Assembly: GCF_002156385.1 (NCBI RefSeq)
Contig: NZ_MVJM01000007.1
Span: 1-61,023 of the forward strand
Origin: Halalkalibacter urbisdiaboli
Lineage (GTDB): Bacteria; Bacillota; Bacilli; Bacillales; Bacillaceae_D
Direction: 5' to 3'
Length of the DNA: 61,023 nt
Shown: positions 26,405 through 32,993 of the stretch, one piece after another
Layout of the letters: every line of letters begins with the position of its first letter
Numbering within the stretch: the stretch's first letter is position 1
The notes under the pieces: generated by a model
Databases searched by the model: none
What the model saw: only the letters and a program-made list of their open reading frames with translations
What the model was told of the DNA's origin: nothing
Position numbers and translations under genes: made by a program

Positions 26405-27192
26405 GTCAATACATTGAAATGATTCGCATTCGTTTTTTAATGATGCTCGCCTATCGGACGAACTATTATAGTGGAATTTTAATTTATAGCATTAACATTG
26501 GGGCTTATTATTTTTTATGGTCTGCGATTTACGGAGGAAAAGAAGAAATTCAAGGGCTATCCGTTTTACAAATGACCACTTATGTTGCTGTTGCTTGGAT
26601 GGCACGAGCGTTTTATTTTAATAACATCGATCGAGAAATCGCTATGGAAATCAAAGAAGGTAAAGTTGCGATTGAGATGATTCGACCATACAACTATTTA
26701 GGGATGAAAACGATGCAAGGTCTCGGAGAAGGACTATTCCGATTGTTGTTTTTCTCTGTCCCAGGTATGGTTATTGTGGCCCTCATCTTTCCTATCAGTT
26801 TTTCTGCGAGCTTGGCAACATGGGGTTTCTTCTTCCTCTCGCTCGTGTTTAGCTTTATCGTCAATACACAAATTAATTTACTTACAGGAATTATGACGTT
26901 TTTCTTATTTAATAATTCTGGGTTGATTCGAGCCAAGCGTGTCGTTATCGACTTATTTTCAGGTCTATTACTCCCAATCTCGTTTTACCCACTTTGGGCT
27001 CAATCTGTCATGACGTATTTACCATTTCAAGCGATAAGCTATATTCCTAGTATGATTTTTACTGAGGGATTCGTAGGAAAAGAGATTTATACCGCTGTCC
27101 TATTGCAAGCATTTTGGGCACTGATTTTACTCATTCCGATTCGTCTGTTATGGGCTCTCGCAAAAAAACAATTAATCGTACAAGGAGGCTAA
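26401..27192 (+). CDS. ABC-2 exporter permease 1
   Basis: This 263-residue membrane protein with six TM segments is of the ABC2_membrane_6 type. Blocks YYFLWSAIYGG, MTTYVAVAWMAR, IEMIRPYNYLGM and LPFQAISYIPSMIF are typical. It overlaps the ATPase stop by 4 bp and forms a heteromeric transporter with it and the next gene. Substrate unknown. Confidence 0.9.
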   Translation: MSQYIEMIRIRFLMMLAYRTNYYSGILIYSINIGAYYFLWSAIYGGKEEIQGLSVLQMTTYVAVAWMARAFYFNNIDREIAMEIKEGKVAIEMIRPYNYLGMKTMQGLGEGLFRLLFFSVPGMVIVALIFPISFSASLATWGFFFLSLVFSFIVNTQINLLTGIMTFFLFNNSGLIRAKRVVIDLFSGLLLPISFYPLWAQSVMTYLPFQAISYIPSMIFTEGFVGKEIYTAVLLQAFWALILLIPIRLLWALAKKQLIVQGG

Positions 27193-27194
27193 GA

Positions 27195-27980
27195 ATGTTT
27201 TATATCTCAATTTTCTTTCAATACGCCTCTCAATATTTAAAAACAAGATTAACCTATCGTGTTGACACCGTAGTCGAAATTCTATCGGACTTATTATTTC
27301 AGGCTGTCAATTTAATTTTTATTTTAGTCGTTTTCGGTCATACGACCTTGCTAAGTGGATGGAGCCGTGAAGAAATTATCTTTATTTATGGATTTTTCCT
27401 CGTTCCCTACTCAATCTTTACATCCTTTTTTAACATTTGGGATTTCAATGATCGCTACATCGTCAAAGGTGAAATGGACCGTGTGTTAACCCGACCGATT
27501 CATAGTTTATTTCAAATCATTATGGAACGAATGGAGTTAGAATCATTATTTGGTGTCATTACAGGGTTAGTGATTATGTTTTATGCCGGATCGAACTTAG
27601 GATTAACACCCGCTTGGTATGATGTATTAATCTTTCTTGCCATGGTTCTTGGTGGAGCGTTTATATACGCGGGGATTTTTATTTCGATAGCTTCGATTGG
27701 TTTTTGGTCAGATAGCCGAACCGACATTATGCCAATGATGTATAACATCGGAAATTACGGTCGTTATCCGGTTGATATTTATCACCGTGTCATTCGGTTC
27801 GTTTTAACATGGATTTTACCATTTGCCTTTGTAGGCGTGTATCCCGCAGCTTACTTTTTACAAAGAGAAGAGTGGTATGTTTATGCGTTCCTAACACCTG
27901 TCATGGGAGCCATCTTTTTAACACTCGCAGTGCTGTTATGGAATGCCGGGGTTAAGAAATATCGCGGGGCTGGGAATTAA
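27195..27980 (+). CDS. ABC-2 exporter permease 2
   Basis: The 261-residue, six-TM membrane protein is homologous in plan to the preceding permease (RVDTVVEILSDLLFQAV, GEMDRVLTRPIHSLFQI, PMMYNIGNYGRYPVDIY, LPFAFVGVYPAAYFL). The ATG at 27195 follows AAGGAGG and lies 2 bp after the upstream stop; a longer frame from 27114 overlaps the first permease and lacks a ribosome site. A terminator follows. Confidence 0.9.
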   Translation: MFYISIFFQYASQYLKTRLTYRVDTVVEILSDLLFQAVNLIFILVVFGHTTLLSGWSREEIIFIYGFFLVPYSIFTSFFNIWDFNDRYIVKGEMDRVLTRPIHSLFQIIMERMELESLFGVITGLVIMFYAGSNLGLTPAWYDVLIFLAMVLGGAFIYAGIFISIASIGFWSDSRTDIMPMMYNIGNYGRYPVDIYHRVIRFVLTWILPFAFVGVYPAAYFLQREEWYVYAFLTPVMGAIFLTLAVLLWNAGVKKYRGAGN

Positions 27981-27987
27981 AAAACAC

Positions 27988-28017
27988 AAAAACTCCAGGT
28001 TATCCTGGAGTTTTTTT
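27988..28017 (+). terminator. intrinsic terminator of the ABC operon
   Basis: AAACTCCAGG pairs with CCTGGAGTTT (tetraloop), followed by TTTT. Confidence 0.9.
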
Positions 28018-28045
28018 AGATCTACTGCAGCATAGGGTGTGATGT

Positions 28046-28139
28046 ATCAGCGTTTTTTGGCTGTTTATCATCATTTTTTTGTGTTTATCAGCGTTTTTTA
28101 CAATTAATTCAGCGAAAATGGCACTTTTATCAGCGAATT
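28046..28139 (+). repeat. phased repeat array C (five mixed units)
   Basis: Units at 28048 (CAGCG), 28069 (CATCA), 28089 (CAGCG), 28110 (CAGCG) and 28131 (CAGCG), with spacings 21, 20, 21 and 21 bp, each in a T-rich context (TTTATCAGCGTTTTTT, TTTATCATCATTTTTT). It mixes the two unit types seen separately in arrays A and B, which shows they belong to one family. It lies between convergent genes. Confidence 0.85.
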
Positions 28140-28144
28140 ATATA

Positions 28145-28182
28145 AAAAGGCATCTACTCTCCAAGTGGGAGTAGATGCCTAC
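28145..28182 (-). terminator. intrinsic terminator of the Cof phosphatase gene
   Basis: On the minus strand AGGCATCTACTC pairs with GAGTAGATGCCT, followed by TTTTATATAA. Confidence 0.9.
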
Positions 28183-28186
28183 AGGA

Positions 28187-29041
28187 TTACAGTACAAACT
28201 TTGATTTTAAATAATGATAAACCCCATCTTCATCACATGTAAACTCAGTTACGTCATCCGCCACTGCTTTGATGTGGTCTGGTGCATTTTTCATCGCCAC
28301 GGCAAAGCGAACAAAGTCCAGCATCGGCAAATCGTTATCACTATCGCCAATCGCCATAATATCATTCGCTGACAGCTCAAAACGGTTTAACATTTGTTTA
28401 ATTCCAGTAGCTTTATTTACGTTCGCCACCATGAGCTCGACATTATAAGGAGAAGAAATAGAGGTCGTAAAGTCAACTTCTTGCTTTAGTTGCTCAAGCT
28501 CCTCTTTCCATTCGTTAATATGCTCTTTCGTTCTAGCAAAGAAATAAAATTTTGAGAAGGCAGTCCCCTCTATTTCTTCCTTCCAGGCAATTTCTTCTTT
28601 AATCGCTTGTTTACGTGAAAGCCACTCATTAATCCCAACATTGTCAGGCTTCGGATCACTAATCTCAGCCTCTACATAAGACTGGTCTTGCTTTAATGTT
28701 ATCCGAGGTGCACCATAAGGAAAAAGCTCATAATACACTTTGTTGATTCTTGCTCTGTGAATCACCTCGTCCACTAATTCACGCGAAAGAGAATGTTCAA
28801 ATACGACTTCATCTCCTATGTACCCTGCCATTCCGTTTGAAGAAACAACTCCATCGACTAAAAAGCCCTTAGGTACAACTCCGTCAATTTCATCAAAGGA
28901 ACGGCCTGTCGCGATAAAAACAAATAGTCCCTGATTGCGTAATTCATCAATGATTTCCTTTGTATGAATACTCACTTGATTATGATGATTTAGAATGGTC
29001 CCATCCATGTCTAAAAAAATGGCTTTCGGTTTAAATTCCAT
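28187..29041 (-). CDS. Cof-type HAD-IIB phosphatase
   Basis: The 284-residue HAD hydrolase has motif I FLDMDGTIL (about 8-16), motif II FIATGRSFDE, motif III K... and motif IV IMAIGDSDNDLPML, with a IIB cap in between (VSSNGMAGYIGDEV ... FFARTKEHINEWKEEL). Such enzymes dephosphorylate sugar phosphates, flavin precursors or pyridoxal phosphate. The ATG at 29041 follows GGAGG; the longer frame to 29170 is non-coding leader. Confidence 0.9.
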   Translation of the reverse strand: MEFKPKAIFLDMDGTILNHHNQVSIHTKEIIDELRNQGLFVFIATGRSFDEIDGVVPKGFLVDGVVSSNGMAGYIGDEVVFEHSLSRELVDEVIHRARINKVYYELFPYGAPRITLKQDQSYVEAEISDPKPDNVGINEWLSRKQAIKEEIAWKEEIEGTAFSKFYFFARTKEHINEWKEELEQLKQEVDFTTSISSPYNVELMVANVNKATGIKQMLNRFELSANDIMAIGDSDNDLPMLDFVRFAVAMKNAPDHIKAVADDVTEFTCDEDGVYHYLKSKFVL

Positions 29042-29154
29042 TTTTGTTCCTCCATTTAATTTTAGTCGCGGCATTATATTACCAAAGTAGTATGTAGAAA
29101 AAATACTCATTATAAATATACTTAACTCACTGATACACAAGGTACAATTTCCCA

Positions 29155-29180
29155 CAAAAAAAGGACTCAATAGAGTCCTT
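29155..29180 (-). terminator. intrinsic terminator of the cold-shock gene
   Basis: On the minus strand AAAGGACTC pairs with GAGTCCTTT (tetraloop), followed by TTTTG. Confidence 0.9.
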
Positions 29181-29184
29181 TCAA

Positions 29185-29388
29185 TTAATATGCTTTGTTT
29201 ACGTTTGTAGCTTGAAGTCCACGGTTACCTTGCTCTGTGTCAAATGTAACTTTTTGGCCTTCGTCTAAAGATTTAAATCCTTCGCCTTGGATAGCTGAGA
29301 AATGTACGAATACATCATCTCCACCTTCAATTTCAATAAAACCGAATCCTTTTTCAGCGTTAAACCATTTTACTGTACCTTGTTGCAT
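29185..29388 (-). CDS. cold-shock protein (CspA/B family)
   Basis: The 67-residue OB-fold RNA chaperone [19 protein letters not shown] carries RNP1 (KGFGFIE) and RNP2 (DVFVHFSAI) and the terminal NVNKAY-type end. It binds single-stranded RNA and DNA and helps translation after a temperature drop. The ATG at 29388 follows AAGGAGAT. The AT-rich region upstream (to about 29500) would be the long untranslated leader usual for csp mRNAs. Confidence 0.95.
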   Translation of the reverse strand: MQQGTVKWFNAEKGFGFIEIEGGDDVFVHFSAIQGEGFKSLDEGQKVTFDTEQGNRGLQATNVNKAY

Positions 29389-29566
29389 ATGTGTAATCTC
29401 CTTATGTGGACTCAAATCCACGTTTTATTACTATCGTTGCTCAATTAGATATCAAAGGCGAAAAGTTTAATACTTAACTTTTAATATAGACCGAACAAAA
29501 ATAACTTCTTAATAATATCATATAATTTTTTGGAAAGCAACCTTTCATTGGATTTGTTACAAAAGA

Positions 29567-29613
29567 AAGATGCTGTGCCAAAAGGTTAAGAAACAACCCT
29601 TTGGCACAGCCTT
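29567..29613 (-). terminator. terminator-type stem-loop of the exoenzyme remnant
   Basis: TGCTGTGCCAAAAGG pairs with CCCTTTGGCACAGC. The minus-strand tail is ATCTTTCTTTTG. It is nearly identical to the terminator at 10236-10281. Confidence 0.75.
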
Positions 29614-29653
29614 CATGCTTTAAGCTTTCGAGACAGCACCTTCCATTAATTAG

Positions 29654-29982
29654 TTAGTTCATTAACTGCTCAGCAAATGCAATCAAATAGTCAGCCTGTT
29701 CATTAGTTAATGCTTTGTCTATTTGAACTTCGACTTGGTTAATAAATGCTTGCAGTTGACCATCTCTTGCTTTTGTATTGCCTTTTTCCTCAGCAGCTTT
29801 GGCTGCTTCTAATTTTGAAACGAACGAATTGGCATCCTTATTTTCACCATTTTCTGTTGAAAATTGCTCTGTTAAGCTAGCCAGCTTACGATGATGGTGA
29901 TTGCTGTATTCCCTGCTTTGTCTACTGCTTCTGCTTCAAATATATGCTCACCTGCTCCAAGTTCATACGCAGAATGTTTTTA
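29654..29982 (-). pseudogene. 3' remnant of a secreted hydrolase with FIMAH-like C-terminal domain
   Basis: The minus strand encodes ELGAGEHIFEAEAVDKAG, a beta-sandwich tail typical of secreted Bacillus glycosidases or peptidases. After a frameshift at about 29885 it continues as LTEQFSTENGENKDANSF, VSKLEAAKAAEEKGNTKA and a stop at 29654. The latter looks like the about 80-residue helical FIMAH/FIVAR-like domain at the end of many exoenzymes. The catalytic part is missing: the frame is cut at 29983 by a 60-bp perfect palindrome. Clearly non-functional. Confidence 0.65.
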
Positions 29983-30042
29983 GCTTCCAACCGTTGAACA
30001 AACCACCCGTGAGAACAGGTGGTTTGTTCAACGGTTGGAAGC
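29983..30042. repeat. 25-bp perfect palindrome with 10-nt loop
   Basis: The arms 29983-30007 and 30018-30042 are perfect reverse complements over 25 bp (beginning GCTTCCAACCGTTGAACAAA) around the spacer CGTGAGAACA. Neither strand has a T-tract directly after it, so it is not a standard terminator. It cuts off the exoenzyme remnant on one side and abuts the stop codon of a small frame on the other. Confidence 0.9.
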
Positions 30043-30047
30043 CTTTG

Positions 30048-30245
30048 TTACTGACCAGACCCTAAAGGGCCACTGAATGGTTCGCCATGTGTACTACTTT
30101 TACTGGCCAGACCTAAAGGGCCTCTCTCTACTTTATTTTTTCTTCTGTTCTTTTTTACCTCCTCTCCTGTAAATGGATCTATATATTCTAATAAACTTAA
30201 TTGTTCTGCGATTATATCATCTTGTATTTTACTGTAATCATACAT
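30048..30245 (-). CDS. small hypothetical protein with GPLG repeat
   Basis: The 65-residue frame starts MYDYSKIQDDIIAEQLSLL, followed by a basic middle (VKKNRRKNKVE) and a Gly/Ser-rich end containing GPLG twice. The repeated part reflects a DNA duplication (CCTAAAGGGCC twice, at about 30061 and 30111). TAGGATAG upstream is a possible ribosome site at 9-10 nt. Its stop codon lies 5 bp from the palindrome. I do not recognise it; it may be a genuine small protein or a decayed one. Confidence 0.4.
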   Translation of the reverse strand: MYDYSKIQDDIIAEQLSLLEYIDPFTGEEVKKNRRKNKVERGPLGLASKSSTHGEPFSGPLGSGQ

Positions 30246-30305
30246 ATATTAAACTATCCTAACTTATTGGTTATATTTGTTTACATAATAAATTTATAAA
30301 CAACT

Positions 30306-30347
30306 AATGTAAAAACAGACCGAATTCTGTGCGAATTGGTCTGTTTA
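30306..30347 (-). terminator. intrinsic terminator of the deacetylase operon
   Basis: On the minus strand AAACAGACC pairs with GGTCTGTTT, with an inner GAATTC-type pairing, followed by TTAC. It lies 10 nt past the last stop of the yojF-bshB2-deacetylase operon. Confidence 0.75.
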
Positions 30348-30356
30348 ATCAGTAAA

Positions 30357-31184
30357 TTAAAGCAATGCCGTACTCTTAGCTAATTCAACTTGAGCGCCGC
30401 CTTTTACTTCAACAATCCTCTCATCAACACTTAGCCATACGGACATGGCAGAAGGATTATAAACAAAATGGCTATCGGCAGAAAACTTCAGATGTTGAAA
30501 CGCCTTTATGTAATCAACGATTTCAATGTTTGTCGCATACCAGATGTCGTCACGATTGCCGATATATTTGCAAAACCCTTCAATCAAATCCCAATTTTGG
30601 TCGTTGTCAAATTCATAGCTGTGCCCCCACACATACATCATATATAAATACTGCTTTTTGTGGAGGTTTACAAAATCCTCCGCAATATTCATTAACTCCC
30701 GCTTATGATGACACGTCGGATTCCATTCTAAGAAATCATCAGGCATCGAAAAGTTACCCGTACTATTCACGGTTCTAGAATACTCGATACCCAAATACGG
30801 CAATAAGTCCTTAATATAACTGCTATACGATCCGTTTGGATACGAAGACCCTCTTACGGTATAGCCAACGATGTTCTCTAAATTTTTGCGGTCCTCCACA
30901 AATTCTTCAACAAGCTGTTCTTTCGGGGAGCGAGCAATTGTCGGATGAGTAACTGTATGAGTCGACACCTCATGACCAGCGTATAGTTGGGCAATTTCCT
31001 CCTTTGGAATCCGATCACCTATGCCAAGTAAACCTGAGTTAATATGAAACGTTCCTTTTACCCCATTTTCGTTAAAAATCTTAACCAGTCTCCTATCAGC
31101 AGCCTTCCCATCGTCATAACTCATCGTCAGCACCTTATGCTTTCCTTCAGGGAATGTCATAATTACTTTTGGCATAACCTTCAT
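30357..31184 (-). CDS. polysaccharide deacetylase family protein
   Basis: The 275-residue NodB-like deacetylase shows the metal/catalytic motifs MSYDDGK (catalytic and metal Asp), HEVSTHTVTHP (metal His pair) and a variant motif 3, RGSSYPNGSYS. It lacks a signal peptide, so it is probably cytoplasmic, unlike wall deacetylases. The start overlaps the bshB2 stop (ATGA), so it is translationally coupled; an ATG three codons later is an alternative. The position behind bshB2 suggests a role in amino-sugar or thiol metabolism, but that is an inference. Confidence 0.85.
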   Translation of the reverse strand: MKVMPKVIMTFPEGKHKVLTMSYDDGKAADRRLVKIFNENGVKGTFHINSGLLGIGDRIPKEEIAQLYAGHEVSTHTVTHPTIARSPKEQLVEEFVEDRKNLENIVGYTVRGSSYPNGSYSSYIKDLLPYLGIEYSRTVNSTGNFSMPDDFLEWNPTCHHKRELMNIAEDFVNLHKKQYLYMMYVWGHSYEFDNDQNWDLIEGFCKYIGNRDDIWYATNIEIVDYIKAFQHLKFSADSHFVYNPSAMSVWLSVDERIVEVKGGAQVELAKSTALL

Positions 31185-31891
31185 CTCTCCTCTTTTTTCC
31201 GTTTTTTTATTAATTGGTCGTGAAACGGTGAATGAGCTTTAATAAAATACTCATAGTTAGAGAATTTTTTTAAGCTTAACTCATCACGCATCCATACCCA
31301 GTCGTTCATTTCTGATTGGGTTTGATGGGCGCGGTATGCTTGTAATTTGTACGGAAGATAATCCTTTACCTCAATCTTCGTTACTTGCTGTGGTAAAAGT
31401 CCATATTGGTGCGGGTTATTTGCAACATGACCATTAGAGACATAAAATAAGGTCACATCGGTATTCCCACGTTTTTCGTACAGTTCAAACGCTTTCGTTG
31501 TAGCAAGTCCAATTGCACAGTGATCAGGGTGCCCGCCCAGCGATTCATGAAACGTAACGACGGTATCTGGTTGGACATCCGTCATTTGCTCAAGAATCAT
31601 TTGTGTCAACGTTTTCAAAGGTTGAATTTCAACTAATTTGTCACGAATCCCCAAAAATCTCAAACTATCAATTCGTAACGCATTGCACGCGCTTATTAAT
31701 TCTTGTTCACGAATGAGTGGAATATCTTCACGCGTTGCAGTTGGCGGGACCCCCATCCGTCGCCCCATTTCCCCTTTTGTTGCGCAAATCAATACAACAC
31801 GATGACCTTCATATGCGTATTTTGCGAGCGTTCCACCACAAATAAAGGTTTCATCATCTGGATGTGCAAATACTGCTAATATCGTTGCCAT
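31181..31891 (-). CDS. bshB2: bacillithiol biosynthesis deacetylase BshB2
   Basis: The 236-residue LmbE/PIG-L zinc deacetylase has the motif FAHPDDETF (metal His, Asp-Asp) and the second site GGHPDHCAIG. It would deacetylate GlcNAc-malate to GlcN-malate in bacillithiol synthesis. Sequence blocks TKGEMGRRMGVPPTATRE and HQTQSEMNDWVW, and the adjacent yojF, identify the BshB2 (YojG) branch rather than BshB1. Start at 31891 is preceded by AGAAGGGAT. It is the middle gene of a three-gene operon. Confidence 0.92.
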   Translation of the reverse strand: MATILAVFAHPDDETFICGGTLAKYAYEGHRVVLICATKGEMGRRMGVPPTATREDIPLIREQELISACNALRIDSLRFLGIRDKLVEIQPLKTLTQMILEQMTDVQPDTVVTFHESLGGHPDHCAIGLATTKAFELYEKRGNTDVTLFYVSNGHVANNPHQYGLLPQQVTKIEVKDYLPYKLQAYRAHQTQSEMNDWVWMRDELSLKKFSNYEYFIKAHSPFHDQLIKKRKKEER

Positions 31892-31920
31892 ATGTAGAAT
31901 CCCTTCTCTTTGTTAAAAAG

Positions 31921-32232
31921 TTAGATTGGAAACGGCCGAGAACTGACTTCCAACGTCCGCGCTAGTCGCCCATGCTCATCATAAGCTGTAACGATCACCA
32001 GATCATCTGCTAAACGCATATGGGTCAAATGATCAACATGAATGATCGACGCTTGTTCGTCTAATTCTAAAAAAACACGAATTGACTGCTCACCTTTTAC
32101 ATGCACTTGATGCAAAGATGCTTTGCCGTTTCGAAAATAACCGCCCGGATTCACCTCAATATGGACGTAAATATTCGTCCCAATCCAATGTTGAAGCTTT
32201 TTCAACAGCAAGTCCCTGGATATCTCTTCCAA
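31921..32232 (-). CDS. yojF: YojF family protein (DUF1806)
   Basis: This 103-residue protein is the usual partner upstream of bshB2 in Bacillus. Blocks LLLKKLQHWIGTNIYVHIE, NPGGYFRNGKASLH and HLTHMRLADDLVIVTAYDE are characteristic. The function is unknown. It is the first gene of yojF-bshB2-deacetylase. Confidence 0.9.
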   Translation of the reverse strand: MEEISRDLLLKKLQHWIGTNIYVHIEVNPGGYFRNGKASLHQVHVKGEQSIRVFLELDEQASIIHVDHLTHMRLADDLVIVTAYDEHGRLARTLEVSSRPFPI

Positions 32233-32361
32233 GCTCCACCCCTCCTCAGATTTAATGGACTTTACGATGTGTCAACATGATGGTATACAGTATTATACAA
32301 CTTTGTAACCCCTTTCACCAACAAAATGGCCTGACCTCCACCACTGCGATTAATTTACTAC

Positions 32362-32495
32362 AAAAAAACTCATCCCCAACAAAAGATGAGTTCCATGCAA
32401 TTATTATCCTTCCTTCCAACACCCTAACGCCAACAGCCGCTTCGAAATCTCGCCCCACTCTTTCGAAAGGTCGAGCGTCTTTATTTGGATGACAT
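32362..32495 (-). pseudogene. frameshifted small gene with terminator
   Basis: On the minus strand, AGGAGACA precedes an ATG at 32495, but that frame stops after four codons. The next frame reads VIQIKTLDLSKEWGEISKRL and LALGCWKEG, with a stop at 32404, and a proper terminator (AACTCATC/GATGAGTT plus TTTTTTT, 32362-32392) follows. A one-base shift would join start and body into a protein of about 30 residues. The family is unknown. Confidence 0.35.
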
Positions 32496-32632
32496 TGTCT
32501 CCTATTTATAAATAACTAACCCGAACATTCATTCTATCAAATACCAAATTTTATGTTATAATTACAATGTAATAGAATATGGTTTCTTAAGGGTGGCGGC
32601 ACATCCCCATTAGAAAGGGGGTGATGCCTATG

Positions 32633-32716
32633 ATGACAGTGTATGAAGCATTAAGGTTAATGCTTTTATTTGGTATGTTTGTCATTGCCTTGCTGTCGTT
32701 TAAAGACACAAAATAA
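32633..32716 (+). CDS. type I toxin, holin-like membrane peptide (copy 1)
   Basis: A 27-residue hydrophobic peptide, MTVYEALRLMLLFGMFVIAL, followed by LSFKDTK. This is the plan of the TxpA/BsrG/YonT holin-like toxins, which damage the membrane. The ribosome site AAAGGGGGTGAT is unusually strong and sits in a hairpin-prone leader (GGGTGGCGGC ... CCCC ... GGGGG), as expected where translation is controlled by an antisense RNA. ATG 32633 was chosen over 32630 by comparison with copy 2 at 48590. An extended -10 box (TGTTATAAT, about 32552-32560) lies upstream. Confidence 0.82.
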   Translation: MTVYEALRLMLLFGMFVIALLSFKDTK

Positions 32717-32831
32717 TCCACCCTTAAGCTCCCTAGGCTGAGGTGGATTATTTTCCCTTACGGCCGCCCCTCTTAAGGGCACTCTATTGCATTAACCGTT
32801 GATGTTCCCGCATCAGCGGTCTTTTTATCTT
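32706..32831 (-). ncRNA. antisense antitoxin RNA (copy 1)
   Basis: A strong minus-strand promoter, -35 TTGACA (32861-32866), 17-bp spacer and -10 TATTAT (32838-32843), fires toward the toxin's 3' end. The RNA would start at about 32831, form the hairpin ACCGCTGATG/CATCAACGGT and end at the stem AATAATCCACC/GGTGGATTATT (32712-32752), giving an RNA of about 125 nt overlapping the toxin mRNA tail. The same parts, in the same order, occur in copy 2. Boundaries are inferred. Confidence 0.7.
32797..32826 (+). terminator. terminator of toxin mRNA copy 1
   Basis: CCGTTGATG pairs with CATCAGCGG (one G-U), followed by TCTTTTT. On the other strand it forms the 5' hairpin of the antitoxin RNA. Confidence 0.8.
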
Positions 32832-32837
32832 ACACTT

Positions 32838-32866
32838 ATAATAATTATTTTATGCGACATTGTCAA
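32838..32866 (-). promoter_or_regulatory. antitoxin promoter, copy 1
   Basis: TTGACA, 17 bp, TATTAT on the minus strand: near-consensus sigma-A. Confidence 0.75.
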
Positions 32867-32993
32867 TTAATGGTGCCTAACCCCTGTCGTTTTACCTCTT
32901 TAATTACACTTTATATAAGGTACCTGACCCCTTCCCTACTAATCCATCAAATGGTATAATCGACTACAAATTTCGTTTGAAAGGACACTGATT

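Noticed and set aside
30048-30245. Small frame with Gly-rich tail as a RiPP (lasso or lanthipeptide) precursor
   Set aside because: No modification enzyme, protease or transporter gene is adjacent, and the tail repeat comes from a simple DNA duplication.
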